A stretch of 64,000 bases of DNA from Bacteroidales bacterium (GTDB taxonomy: Bacteria > Bacteroidota > Bacteroidia > Bacteroidales > DTU049). Below, piece after piece: positions 35,206-45,516 of the stretch. A model generated the notes under the pieces. It ran no database searches. It saw nothing but the letters and a program-made list of their open reading frames with translations, and had not been told where the DNA came from. The position numbers were made by a program, and so were the translations under genes. The stretch's first letter is position 1; each line of letters begins with the position of its first letter. The DNA lies in contig JAOAAK010000003.1 of assembly GCA_026418905.1 (NCBI GenBank), positions 124,001 through 188,000 on the forward strand, read 5' to 3'.

Positions 35206-35400
35206 CATATTTTTTTTATTCAAGTATAATTTTTATATTAAATTTTCATATTAAAATTAATCATTGTTAAATTCCTCATAAATTCTTAACTTTTTAAATG
35301 AAATCATAAGCCAAAATTCATAAAATATTTTCGTAAGATCTTCAAGTACATAAGAAGAAGAACCCCCGAAAATAAACCAAACAAAATATCAAAGGAAATT

Positions 35401-36759
35401 CTAAAAATTTCGATGAATTAGGAAAAAACTATATTGTTTTACCTGTGATGATTGACATGTTAAAATATAAATACCGTCTTTGAGAAAACTCAAATCTACT
35501 TGAACTTCATGTAGCCAAATTTGTCCTAACCGACATATTTCTCTACCCTGCATATCGTTTATAAACATGTCACTACCAGGAGGAATGTTTTTGATGCTAA
35601 TACAACCTTGAGTAGGATTGGGATATACTTGTATATTTAAATACTGGTAATGATCAATGTGCAGCAGCTGCTTTCTTCTCATAAGCCATGGATCACAATC
35701 GTAAACATTGGTTGTATCTGATTGCATGGAATTACCGTAACATACGACAAAATAAATATCTCCCCATGATGTGAGAGAAGGTTCACCAATTGCCATCATA
35801 TCTCCATATCCATTACCTATACCCAAAGGAGCTATTACTAACTCTTTGGGAGACCAATTGTTCCAATCACCAGATTGTAGTTGACGGGATCGATATATGG
35901 ATCGATAACCAGCCGGATTATCTGCACAGAAGTATACCCACCAGAAATTTCCATCAAACCATAAATGCGGCTGAGTATCGTAAGGAGCATGATCATTGAG
36001 AACACTTGTAACCAAACTGGGTTCACTCCAAGTACTTCCGTTGTCATAACTCAGTGAATAATAAATATATCGAGCACGATCGAAGAAGATCAGCAAAATA
36101 CTATCAGACAAACGTTCTATGTGTGGATTGTCTTCATGCTCAGGACTGCTTAAAATGGGAACAGCTGAAGAGTAATCCGGATTTGTAGACACATTTCGCA
36201 TCAACATGATTTCCATTCCATTGACACCCTCGTCGAGCGTGAAGACAAAAACATCAAACGTATCAGTGTTTTTCTGCACTCCACAGGCACCACCTTCAAA
36301 CGTCATAGACTTTCTCAACTTTGACGAATGCCACGAATTAAAAGGATTGTTTACATTCATTCTTTCTGTCTTCACAATATCGCTATGAATGTAATTAGGA
36401 CATCCAAAAATATTCGTAATGGTATCAATATCAAGAAGAAGCCCTCTATAATAAGGCTTAAAGTCAATGCAAGGATACCAATCACTTAACCACGAAATGA
36501 TATCAATAGGAATGTATGTCGAGAAAAGATGTTTTCCATCCCTTGTAACATAAAGGCCATCTTCCCAACCATCGACATGTATGGATAAAATTTCCGGATA
36601 AAAATACGTTGCCGTATCAGCTACATGAAAAGTTGCGTGAGAACGAATTTGATGCCAATCTGGCTGAGATATGGCTTTCGAAATTTTAACCAAAGTGATG
36701 AGAGTAATAAAAACTACTCTTATGATCCTTGATATTACATACATAACGTTCATTTCCAT
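35401..36759 (-). CDS. Secreted Asp-box protein with T9SS type A sorting domain
   Basis: A 452-residue exported protein. The signal peptide ends AIS, then Gln-Pro. Residues about 40-370 are beta-rich and carry an Asp-box, SYDNGSTWSEP, and a second weaker repeat, as in sialidase-type BNR propellers. The C-terminal 75 residues form a T9SS type A sorting domain (VYPNPTQGCISI, KDGIYILT). It should be secreted through the outer membrane. The catalytic arginine triad of a sialidase is not evident, so binding rather than hydrolysis may be its role. It starts two bases after the TonB-dependent receptor, with which it forms an operon. Confidence 0.7.
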   Translation of the reverse strand: MEMNVMYVISRIIRVVFITLITLVKISKAISQPDWHQIRSHATFHVADTATYFYPEILSIHVDGWEDGLYVTRDGKHLFSTYIPIDIISWLSDWYPCIDFKPYYRGLLLDIDTITNIFGCPNYIHSDIVKTERMNVNNPFNSWHSSKLRKSMTFEGGACGVQKNTDTFDVFVFTLDEGVNGMEIMLMRNVSTNPDYSSAVPILSSPEHEDNPHIERLSDSILLIFFDRARYIYYSLSYDNGSTWSEPSLVTSVLNDHAPYDTQPHLWFDGNFWWVYFCADNPAGYRSIYRSRQLQSGDWNNWSPKELVIAPLGIGNGYGDMMAIGEPSLTSWGDIYFVVCYGNSMQSDTTNVYDCDPWLMRRKQLLHIDHYQYLNIQVYPNPTQGCISIKNIPPGSDMFINDMQGREICRLGQIWLHEVQVDLSFLKDGIYILTCQSSQVKQYSFFLIHRNF

Positions 36760-36761
36760 TT

Positions 36762-39101
36762 TTATAAGTATATCCTATACAACATCATGGGATAAAAAGC
36801 GAATTGGTAAACATTCTGAATGGCATTGCTTTTGGCATCAAATGTCTGACCAATAATAGCCCGATGATTAGTAATATTTTGTAAATCGATTGCCCATTGC
36901 TGTGTGGTATGACGTCCATTTCGTTTAAATCCTACACGTATATCGAGGCGAAAATAGTCAGGAAAACGATCCTCGTAAGCCCGATCGAAATCATACATTA
37001 CCGAACCTTCGTTGATGCTTTCTGCCAAATCAATCGGCAGATAAGGTTTTCCACCTGCATAGGTTGCTTTTACGTCAACTGTCAAAAAATTTTTTTCTTT
37101 TATGCGCCATTCGTACCCTCCAAGCAAATTGAAAATAAAACGATTATTGAATGCAGTGTTACGCCATTTCCCATCATAACCTGTACTCTTAGAATCAAAC
37201 AAAGATACTGTTCCTAATACATAAAAACCTTTACACAAAGAACGTTCAATAGTTAGTTCAATTCCCATATTTCGCCCATTTCCTTTACTTACTAAACTAT
37301 CCACGGCAGGAATAGAAAAAAACTCACCAATGTTAGTAAAACTAAATTGGGGTATTTTGTGAGAAACAGGAATACGATACAACCACTGATAATATGCTTC
37401 AACAGTCAAATTAAGATTTTCTTTGAGTAAGTAGCTATATCCTAAGACTAAATGATGGGCTCGTGTCAGTTTGAGGTTAGTATTGGTAGTATGGTAGTTG
37501 GTTAATCCAGAATCTGACGAAAGAACAAAATATATTTGTGGAGGAAGCATCTGAGTATGTAAACCATATCCCAGATAAAGATCATGCAAGGGGGTTAACT
37601 TGTATTGTAATCTTAGCCTAGGTTCAAAACTAGTTTCGTTGTTTAGGTTTTGGTAAAACATAAAAGCACCTGGTTCTAGGGTAAGTTTAGAAGTTAACTG
37701 AGCTATGATTTGCATAAAAGCAGCACCACTATAAAACGAGATATCTGCATTGTGAATTTTTTTAAACAACTGTTGAGTTTGAAGAAATACGCTATCTACG
37801 ATGCTAAAGGTATTTCGATGAGCTGCCACTCCATATTCAAGCTGAACTGAACCAGCAAATCGGGTTTTAAAGGACATTTGTAAGGAATACTTCATTCCAT
37901 TATTGCGAGATCTATAAAATGGTTTCAAGTTCTGAGTACTATCTAAGTCATCTAAAATAGTTTTATCGAAAAAACTTTGATGAGAAATACCGAGCTGTGC
38001 AAAAGTTTGTTTGAATAAGAGGGTATGATACTGAATAGCACTTACGTACAAAGCCGATTGAAAAGCTGTTCGCTGATTTGTTAGCATATAACCACTACCA
38101 ACAGTATCAGGTTGCATATCGATGTGGCTATCTCCATAGAGGCCAATCAATGAAATACCGCTTTTTTCCCCAACAGGCAGAAAAATTTTATAGGTAAGAT
38201 CCTCATAAAAGGGAACAGCCGAACCAGTACCAGTTCCAAAACCCAATTTATGCATAACTGCAAGAGTAGAATAACGAGCATTGATAAGATAGGAAGAACG
38301 CTTAAGCAAAGGTATGGGGCCTTCAGCTCCAAGTTCAAAACCATTAAACCCTACTTGCCCCATAAGCTCTGTTTTCTGATCATTGCCTTTGCGCATCTTT
38401 AGATCGAAAACTCCAGAGAGCCCATTTCCGAAACGAGCTGGAAAAGCACCTGAATAAAAAGCTGAATTGGACAAAGTATTGTTGTTGAGCATGCCTACAG
38501 GTCCCCCTGTGGTTCCAAGTGCTGCAAAATGGTTTGGATTACGAATCTCAATTCCATCCAATCTCCAAATAAGCCCAACAGGTGAATTTCCTCGAATAAT
38601 GATATCGTTCCGCGTATCATTGTGAACAGAAACACCAGCAAAATTCCCTGCCATCCGAGCTACATCTCCTAAACTTCCAGCATAACGTTCGGTCTGCTCA
38701 ACATGAAAAGAACGCACTGAAAGATAAGTTTGTTCATCCTTTGCAGTACGTATGGTTACTCCTTTTAAAAGAATGCTATTTTGGCTTAGAACAATTTCTA
38801 CAACAGTTTGCCTAGCAGAACTTACTTCAATGTTTCGTAACTCTTTTGTTTCATAACCTAGATATGATACTTTCAGGTGATATCTGCCAACTGCAATTTG
38901 ATCGAATCGAAAATTACCTTGTTCATCCGTTACTGTTCCCCGAGTCGAATCTTGATTTTGTAAAAGCACCACAGCTCCGATAAGTGGTTCACGTGTAGTC
39001 TCATCCAGTACATAACCCCTCAGTGTTTGTAAGGGAACCTGAGCATTTTGAAAACCATACCATAAGAAAAAAATAATAATGTAAAATTTTTTCATGGGCA
39101 T
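36762..39101 (-). CDS. TonB-dependent receptor with carboxypeptidase-like N-terminal domain
   Basis: A 779-residue outer-membrane receptor. Signal peptide ending NA then Gln; residues about 25-110 are the carboxypeptidase-regulatory-like domain (LRGYVLDETTREPLIGAVV, GTVTDEQGNFRFD). The plug follows (VRSFHVEQ, IIIRGNSPVGLIWRLDGIEI), then the barrel with many aromatic strands. Unlike SusC there is no TonB-box I can name and no SusD gene nearby. Ligand unknown. The partner gene encodes a T9SS-secreted Asp-box protein. Two starts fit, the ATGs at 39101 and 39095, both leaving the same signal peptide core. Confidence 0.82.
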   Translation of the reverse strand: MPMKKFYIIIFFLWYGFQNAQVPLQTLRGYVLDETTREPLIGAVVLLQNQDSTRGTVTDEQGNFRFDQIAVGRYHLKVSYLGYETKELRNIEVSSARQTVVEIVLSQNSILLKGVTIRTAKDEQTYLSVRSFHVEQTERYAGSLGDVARMAGNFAGVSVHNDTRNDIIIRGNSPVGLIWRLDGIEIRNPNHFAALGTTGGPVGMLNNNTLSNSAFYSGAFPARFGNGLSGVFDLKMRKGNDQKTELMGQVGFNGFELGAEGPIPLLKRSSYLINARYSTLAVMHKLGFGTGTGSAVPFYEDLTYKIFLPVGEKSGISLIGLYGDSHIDMQPDTVGSGYMLTNQRTAFQSALYVSAIQYHTLLFKQTFAQLGISHQSFFDKTILDDLDSTQNLKPFYRSRNNGMKYSLQMSFKTRFAGSVQLEYGVAAHRNTFSIVDSVFLQTQQLFKKIHNADISFYSGAAFMQIIAQLTSKLTLEPGAFMFYQNLNNETSFEPRLRLQYKLTPLHDLYLGYGLHTQMLPPQIYFVLSSDSGLTNYHTTNTNLKLTRAHHLVLGYSYLLKENLNLTVEAYYQWLYRIPVSHKIPQFSFTNIGEFFSIPAVDSLVSKGNGRNMGIELTIERSLCKGFYVLGTVSLFDSKSTGYDGKWRNTAFNNRFIFNLLGGYEWRIKEKNFLTVDVKATYAGGKPYLPIDLAESINEGSVMYDFDRAYEDRFPDYFRLDIRVGFKRNGRHTTQQWAIDLQNITNHRAIIGQTFDAKSNAIQNVYQFAFYPMMLYRIYL

Positions 39102-39113
39102 CCATTGTAATCA

Positions 39114-39121
39114 CAAACATA
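39114..39121 (-). promoter_or_regulatory. -7 promoter box TATGTTTG
   Basis: Exact TAnnTTTG match on the minus strand, 12 bases before the ATG at 39101. Confidence 0.6.
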
Positions 39122-39827
39122 GTTCATTTATTTTTACTTAAAGAAATATAAAAAAACTCCAATTTTGCTTGCCCACACAATTTCACCTTTTTATCAAAAA
39201 TGCATCATAAATCAAGATCTTCGTAATTGACATTAATGCTTTTGGGAACTTATTTTTTTAACTTTTAAACACACATACTTTTCGATGACAAAGAAATTAA
39301 TATCAATGAAATAAGGCTTGATCATATTAAAGTTGAATATGCTTTTAGTTTTAGTTAATCATTTTTAGCCGCAAAGTTGTGCATCATATTTCTTGATCAG
39401 ATTCTGTTTTTCATTAATAAACATTCTATGAATCGAGAATGATAAAAACTTTAGGTGTTTGGGCAAGTATACACTATCTTAGTGCATTTTATTTTTGGGC
39501 AGCTAACTTAATCGAGCAAATTTAAAAAATTTTACCTCACTTGAAAGTTTACTTATAACTTTCATAATAAATCAACGTGCGTAATAATTAATAATAATAA
39601 TTGAACATTACCCGAATCAATCTTTCACCCCACACTATAGCGATTAATAAAATCCTCAATGCAGATAAACTCTACAAACTTATGAAATAAAAACAATACG
39701 AATTGAAAATAGGATATCATATCTAATGGTGGATGTGAAAAATTTAAACCAAACTTCATTTTCATTCATGTGTTCATTTCAACACCTATGAAACAGGTAA
39801 CAGTTTATCATACAGAAAATTAATAAT
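39122..39827. other. AT-rich intergenic region with no gene
   Basis: About 700 bases between the TonB receptor and the secreted hydrolase. I see no ORF of convincing coding character, no tRNA and no long repeat. Two promoter-like boxes face each other inside it, TATTTTTG at 39490-39497 (plus) and TAAATTTG at 39524-39517 (minus), but no reading frame follows either. A small RNA is possible but unsupported. Confidence 0.5.
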
Positions 39828-39835
39828 TAATTTTG
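39828..39835 (+). promoter_or_regulatory. -7 promoter box TAATTTTG
   Basis: Exact TAnnTTTG match, seven bases before the ATG at 39843. Confidence 0.7.
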
Positions 39836-39842
39836 AAAAAAA

Positions 39843-41000
39843 ATGAAAAAAATTCTTTTATTTCATGCGATGTGGTATGCATTATTTGCTTTTGCCCAGA
39901 CCTATCAGATAGGTCATCGTCAGGTTACATACACCGACCCATCACGTAATGGCCGAAGCATTCAAACTGAAATCTATTATCCTGCTAACACAGCTGGCGA
40001 TAATGTTCCAGTTGCTTCCGGACAATTTCCTTTACTCATCTTTGGTCACGGTTTCTTGATGTCATGGGATAGTTATAAAAATCTTTGGGACAGCCTAGTT
40101 CCAATAGGCTACATCATGGCTTTTCCTCGCACAGAAGGCGGTATCTCACCTAATCATCAGCAATTTGGCCTTGATCTTCGTTTCCTTAATGAAAAAATCA
40201 AAAGCGAAGGAAATAATCCTTCTTCATTCCTTTATGGACGCGTAGCTAGTACAAGTGCTATCATGGGTCATTCCATGGGGGGTGGATGTACTTTCATAGC
40301 AGGACAGAATTATACCAACGTTACAACCATTGTTAATTTTGCAGCAGCAGAAACTAGTAACCCATCAAGTATCGACATAGCTCCCGACGTCACTGTACCG
40401 GTTTTAATGTTATGCGGTGAAAAAGATGGTGTTACTCCTCCTTCTCAGCACCAAATTCCCATGTACAACGCCTGTGGAAGTGATTGTAAATTTTTAGTTA
40501 CTATCATGGGTGGTGGTCATTGCTATTTTGCCAACTACAACTTCAACTGCAGTTTTGGTGAATCAACTACCAGTCCCCAACCCACCATCTCTCGTGAAGA
40601 GCAACAAAAACGTGTGATGTATATACTTAAACCATATCTGAACTACATGCTTAAAAATAATCAGAGCCAACGCACCATTTTCTTCTCTAGATTGCAAAAT
40701 ACTACTTATTACAACTATACTTTTCAATGCGATACTACCACTCCAACTGCATCCAACCACTATGAAGAAACAACATTTATTGATGTTTATCCAAATCCTA
40801 CCCAAAACCTCTGCACTATCATTCTTAACGAAAATGTTGATGATGCAATTTATTCTATAAAAAATATTCAAGGCAATCAAATACAACATGGGAGATTAAC
40901 AAGTAACCAAGTAGATTTTTCTCATCTAGAGCAAGGTTTCTATATTCTTGATATCATTACCCCTAGAAAAACATATCAAGTAAGAGTCATTAAACAATAA
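39843..41000 (+). CDS. Secreted alpha/beta hydrolase with T9SS type A sorting domain
   Basis: A 385-residue exported enzyme. Signal peptide ends AFA, followed by Gln19. The catalytic domain (20-290) is an alpha/beta hydrolase of the chlorophyllase/platelet-activating-factor-acetylhydrolase-like type: nucleophile GHSMGGG with Ser144, Asp195 in CGEKDGVTPP, and His226 in GGGHCYF, with the oxyanion HG at 69-70. Residues about 310-385 are the T9SS sorting domain (VYPNPTQN, LEQGFYILDI, VRVIKQ). It should act outside the cell on an ester or amide; the substrate is unknown. The leaderless-type promoter spacing is seven bases. Confidence 0.78.
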   Translation: MKKILLFHAMWYALFAFAQTYQIGHRQVTYTDPSRNGRSIQTEIYYPANTAGDNVPVASGQFPLLIFGHGFLMSWDSYKNLWDSLVPIGYIMAFPRTEGGISPNHQQFGLDLRFLNEKIKSEGNNPSSFLYGRVASTSAIMGHSMGGGCTFIAGQNYTNVTTIVNFAAAETSNPSSIDIAPDVTVPVLMLCGEKDGVTPPSQHQIPMYNACGSDCKFLVTIMGGGHCYFANYNFNCSFGESTTSPQPTISREEQQKRVMYILKPYLNYMLKNNQSQRTIFFSRLQNTTYYNYTFQCDTTTPTASNHYEETTFIDVYPNPTQNLCTIILNENVDDAIYSIKNIQGNQIQHGRLTSNQVDFSHLEQGFYILDIITPRKTYQVRVIKQ

Positions 41001-41031
41001 CAAAATTCTTGTTTTTCAATAAACTTAAACA

Positions 41032-43761
41032 TCATTTACTAGCAGATCCATTAGCTATTATTGTCGTTTGTAGTTTTTTTATTTCTTCAGACAATACTTG
41101 AATTTGTTTTTTAAGCAAATCGATCTCTTTTTGTTGCTGGTTGATGATAGTTCGTTGTTCTTCAGAAATCTTTTGTTGTTGTTCAATCATGGCTTGCTGT
41201 TCCTGCATTGCTTTTATTATAACTGAAGTTAATTTAGCATAATCTAAAGCATAATAAGAAGAATCGGAAGAATTTTTCGAAAAAGTTCGAACAACTTCAG
41301 GTATCACACCCATGACATCCTGAGCAATCAACCCAATATCGTGTTGGTGATTATCCTTCCACTCAAATGCTACAGGCTTAAGCATCAAAACATCTTTAAG
41401 ACCGTATGGTATGGGATAAATATGGGACTTAAGATTTAAATCAGAGGGGCAAATACAAGCAGTTGCAGTAAGTGTACCCCCCACATCAAGATTTCCGCTT
41501 ATGTAATTTTTATTAAAACCATACAATGCAATTCCCCAATTATCATTTGGATTAACTGTTTGAGATTTATTTAAAATATAAAGACCATATATTTTTTGAG
41601 GTTTTATGTATTGAGAGTCAAGAAATATTTGCTGACCATAAAGAACAGATGCTTTACATCTTCCCAGAACCTGAGAATAATACATAACGATGGTGTCATA
41701 TTTACCAGTAGATATATTATCCACCATTGAGTAAAAACCACAATAATTTTTAAGGGTACCTGAAGAACGATTTTGCCCTAATAAATTTATCCCGTATGCT
41801 TTTTCCACAAAACCTTTTCCTTGATAATTTATCCTACCAGCTATAGCTGTCATAGTGGATTGATTGGTAAGTGCATTGCTTTTGGAGTATGAATGAAAAA
41901 TTCCCCCTGTTAATCTATAAAATTTTGACAATGTATCAGCTTGTGCTGTAGCTATAATTCCATAAGTTTCGCCAGAAACACTATTTGATCCTCGCTTGTT
42001 AATGGCCTCAATGTAAGTACCAAAGTGAGCTGGTATTGGAGGAGGAGTATAATTTGACGTATCAATAGAAGTAATGGTTAACGGACAATAAATGGTAGGA
42101 TTACTACCAGCGACTCCATAATCCTTTTTGATGTGAACTCTCGACGAAAAATTCCCTGGTGGTTGAGGAAACATCCAATCAAATAGATATCTCATCGTAT
42201 CATTTTTACTTCCTACATAAAGGTCGCCACTTTTAGTAAGTCGCATTTTTTCTCCATTATTAGTGTAAAATAACAAGTCGGTGTTTGAGAGCGTACCTAT
42301 GAAAGAATTTACCCCAGCATTTAATCCAATGTTACCGTTAACGGTAAGCTTCTGACTTGGAGATGATGTCCCAATACCAACATTACCAACGTTGCTTACA
42401 CGAGCTCGTTCTATATTGTTTGTTCTAATGACAAAATCTACGTTATCGGTTGTTCCAATAAAATTTATTGATGGATTGGTGGATGAATTTCCGATTAAAC
42501 GCCATGCATTGGGATCTGTTTCGGTATAACCAGTAAAAGCAATGGAATTAAGAGTCCGCGTTCTCACATTTCCACTTACATCGACCACCAAACCAGTAGT
42601 TTCTGTTGTACCAGCACCTACGCCTTCAAAACGAACACTCCCATTGACATGTAATTTGGCAGTAGGAGATGATGTCCCAATACCAACATTACCAACGCCG
42701 CTTACACGAGCTCGTTCTGCATTGTTTGTTCTAATGACAAAATCTACGTTATCGGTTGTTCCAATAAAATTTATTTATGGATTGGTGGATGAATTTCCGA
42801 TTAAACGCCATGCATTGGGATCTGTTTCGGTATAACCAGTAAAAGCAATGGAATTAAGAGTCCGCGTTCTCACATTCCCACTTGCATCGACCACCAAACC
42901 AGTAGTTTCTGTTGTACCAGCACCTACGCCTTCAAAACGAACACTTCCTTTGACATGTAATTGCTCAGTTGGTGAAATTGTTCCTATTCCAATTTTCCCA
43001 TTCCCAACTATGGTCATGGGAACGACACGATTTCCCCATCCACTTTGAACACTGGTGATAAACTGTATAGCAGGATTATTTCCTGTTTCATCCGAGGAAA
43101 GAATTAAGCATTCTTGTGAAGGTGGAATATTTGCTCTGACACTATCTGAAGATTCCCCACCACCTACGACAGTAAGAGCTCCTGCACCTAATATCAAAGA
43201 GTGTCCAAACGGTGTTTCATCAAATTTCATCCACTCTTTTGCATAATTTCCTTCAGATATAAGAAAACCGCTATGTCGAATGTTACCTTTGACATGAAGA
43301 ATGGCCAAAGGATTGGAAGTTCCAATGCCCATGAAGCCCTGTGTTGTTATTCGTATTTTTTCCGAGTTATTGGTATATATTTTAAAGTCCTCATTGTTTA
43401 ACGTACCAATAAAATGTTGAGGTGAAATATTATTTCCTGTAAGCAACCAAGCAAAAGAAAGATCCTGATTAATCAGAAGGCGAACCCATTTTGCCCCATC
43501 CCAATAATAATAACCTGGATACACATCATTTTGAGTAGCAGTGTTGTACACAAGCAAACTAGTCTGAGGATTTGCAATGGGAGCTGATAAAGTTGTTTGA
43601 ATGAGAACTACTCGTGGAATTAAAATTCCTTTATTAGATGAACGCACTTCTAGCATCGCCGAAGGATGAGGAGTAATACTTGTTTCTGATATTCCGACGT
43701 TCTGTGCTATTGAATCATAAATAATCAATAACAACGTGAAAATTAAAACAATCCTTTTCAT
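41032..43761 (-). pseudogene. Tail-fibre-like S74 protein gene split by a nonsense codon
   Basis: One 910-codon reading frame interrupted by a single in-frame TAA at 42777-42775. The two parts read as 328 residues (from 43761) and a 3' part whose first Met is at 42591. Signal peptide ending SIA then Gln. The middle has repeats of the tail-fibre type (GIGTSSP, KLHVxGxVRF, NVGIGT). The C-terminus is a peptidase S74 intramolecular chaperone domain (PSDLNLKSHI, GLIAQDV, DYAKLTSVIIKAM) ending in a coiled coil rich in Gln, which would trimerise and cleave itself. Without the stop it would be one protein. Whether the stop is real, strain-specific or an assembly error cannot be told here. Confidence 0.72.
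42361..42966. repeat. Tandem 306-base duplication inside the S74 gene
   Basis: 42361-42653 and 42667-42959 are near-identical copies with a spacing of exactly 306 bases (102 codons, in frame). By eye I count about nine differences over roughly 290 bases. One of them, C to A in the coding sense, turns the Ser codon TCA of copy one into TAA in copy two. Confidence 0.88.
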
Positions 43762-43778
43762 AAAATTAGAATTTATAA

Positions 43779-43786
43779 CAAATATA
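43779..43786 (-). promoter_or_regulatory. -7 promoter box TATATTTG
   Basis: Exact TAnnTTTG match on the minus strand, 17 bases before the ATG at 43761. Confidence 0.6.
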
Positions 43787-44362
43787 AAACATTTAAATTT
43801 TAAAAAAAATACTACATATTATTTTATTTTTTATGCAAAAAAATATTTATATTATATTTTTTATGCTCATGGTGTAGGGAATACTATCATTATAATTCAG
43901 CTTATTTAAATTAAGTTGATTTATTGTCACCTTACATCAATGTTTATCTACTTTTGAAATCGAAACATTAAATTTAAATAAAAATGTAAACTTGAAAATA
44001 TTTTCAACCGTTTAGAGTATGATCAATGCGTTTATTATTCCATAAGATATATTAAAATTCTCATGACAATCATTACAAGTATAAATTAGCAGCATATATC
44101 GTATTTTAAAATTTATTATTTTCTTGAATAATGTATAACCTCATCAAACTGTCCCTGCATTAGAAGTTTTTAAATTGTTTACTCCAAATTAACTCTATTT
44201 AGGAGATTTGCCTATTTGGTAAGAAATATCATTTTTTGTCAAAGATCCATATCATCAAACAAACTTAGTTTCATGAGCCATGAATGCTTTTCAATGGCCT
44301 ACAGCAGCGGACTAGGCATGTGTAAAAGTGTGATGTAATAGCACAAAGTATCAATACATTTA
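43787..44362. other. AT-rich intergenic region with no gene
   Basis: About 580 bases between the C1 peptidase end and the start of the S74 gene. I find no supported ORF, RNA gene or repeat. Confidence 0.5.
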
Positions 44363-45454
44363 CTAATAGGCAAAAGGAAAAAATTGCTTTTTGATCATCT
44401 TTCTCACAAAATCTTCAGGTAAAATGTCTGAAGAAACTGTTATGCTAACTGTTTTTAATCGAAAATAATCTTCCGACATAAGAATGTAACCCTTGAAATT
44501 TCCTATCTTTCCCCAAGAATTTTTTACTAGGTAATATTTTTTACCATCTATTTTCAACAATCCAATTACGTGCATCACATGTTCCACTTGAGTTTTGTGG
44601 ATGAAAAAGTGATCGAGTCGTTCAGTATCAATGTTCAAAATTTTATCGTTCCACACCGCAAAACCAGACATATAATCAAAAGTTTGCTCGCTAACATCAC
44701 CATTCCAAACGAAACTATATCCTTTTATAAGAGCACTGTCGCAAATTGATTCAAATTGATTCCATGGAATATTGAAAAAAAGCACATCTGCCCAGTTAAA
44801 CCGGCTTTCAAGAACAAACCATTCATAATAAGGATGATGAAGATAGGAAGTCAAATTGACATATTTTTGGGCGTCTATTCCTAACAATGCAGAATATTCT
44901 TTCGGAGTTATTTGTCTTTTCTCATAGATGAACTTTTCAGGAACCTTTCCTAAAAAGCAATTGAGAGTATCAGCAAATTTTTTCATGTAAACAGACATAG
45001 GAATGGTGTAGTCAATTTTTAGTGCAATATTTTTTAAAGCCGTATCCAATCGAGCATGATGATGTCCTTTGTCGGAAGTCGTATAACCATGATAGGCATA
45101 TTCAGGTACAAACCCTTTTTCAAAAACTATTTTCAAAACATCATGAGGCTGACCTCCCATGGTCCAGAACATATAACCATGCTTTAAGTAGAAACGTTGC
45201 AGTTTATTCGTATAATTATGATAGACAAAAAACATTTCACTCAAATCAATATTCTTTATCTGTGGATTGATCCGTAGTATTTCACTTTCAAGGAAAGAAG
45301 TTGTAGCAAAAGACCAACATGTCCCACTCATCTGCTGATCTCGGATCGGTGTATGCTTGACCATAGCCAGAGTATCTACCTTCTTCTGTGCCCAAAGTTG
45401 TTGGGTAAAAAGTAAAAACAAACATAAGTAATACATGTCCTTTTTCATCATCAT
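44363..45454 (-). CDS. Exported C1-family cysteine peptidase (bleomycin hydrolase/PepC-like)
   Basis: A 363-residue papain-fold peptidase. The catalytic Cys46 is in the motif RDQQMSGTCWSFA, His in EHVMHVIG and Asn in YLVKNSWG, as in aminopeptidase C / bleomycin hydrolase. Unlike the cytoplasmic homologues it has a signal peptide (residues 1-22, ending LWA, then Gln23), so it acts in the periplasm or outside. It is shorter than the 450-residue cytosolic family, mainly within the internal part. Three ATGs stand in a row at 45454, 45451 and 45448; a near-match box TGTGTTTG (45465-45458) ends three bases before the first, as in rtcB. Confidence 0.82.
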   Translation of the reverse strand: MMMKKDMYYLCLFLLFTQQLWAQKKVDTLAMVKHTPIRDQQMSGTCWSFATTSFLESEILRINPQIKNIDLSEMFFVYHNYTNKLQRFYLKHGYMFWTMGGQPHDVLKIVFEKGFVPEYAYHGYTTSDKGHHHARLDTALKNIALKIDYTIPMSVYMKKFADTLNCFLGKVPEKFIYEKRQITPKEYSALLGIDAQKYVNLTSYLHHPYYEWFVLESRFNWADVLFFNIPWNQFESICDSALIKGYSFVWNGDVSEQTFDYMSGFAVWNDKILNIDTERLDHFFIHKTQVEHVMHVIGLLKIDGKKYYLVKNSWGKIGNFKGYILMSEDYFRLKTVSITVSSDILPEDFVRKMIKKQFFPFAY

Positions 45455-45516
45455 AAACAAACACACTTTCACGAATTTAAATTTATAAAGACCATATGGG
45501 TAAAATCGTTAATTTT

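Noticed and set aside
41032-42591. An independent 519-residue gene starting at 42591
   Set aside because: It is in frame with the upstream part, has no signal peptide or promoter box of its own, and begins in mid-domain. It is better read as the 3' part of one broken gene.
42542-43246. Antisense ORFs over the S74 gene, with near-identical N-termini
   Set aside because: They are mirror images of the 306-base tandem repeat on the coding strand; their similarity is a result of that duplication, not gene duplication.
43787-44362. Possible small ORFs in the gap
   Set aside because: Short, no promoter box, no start context, no recognisable product.
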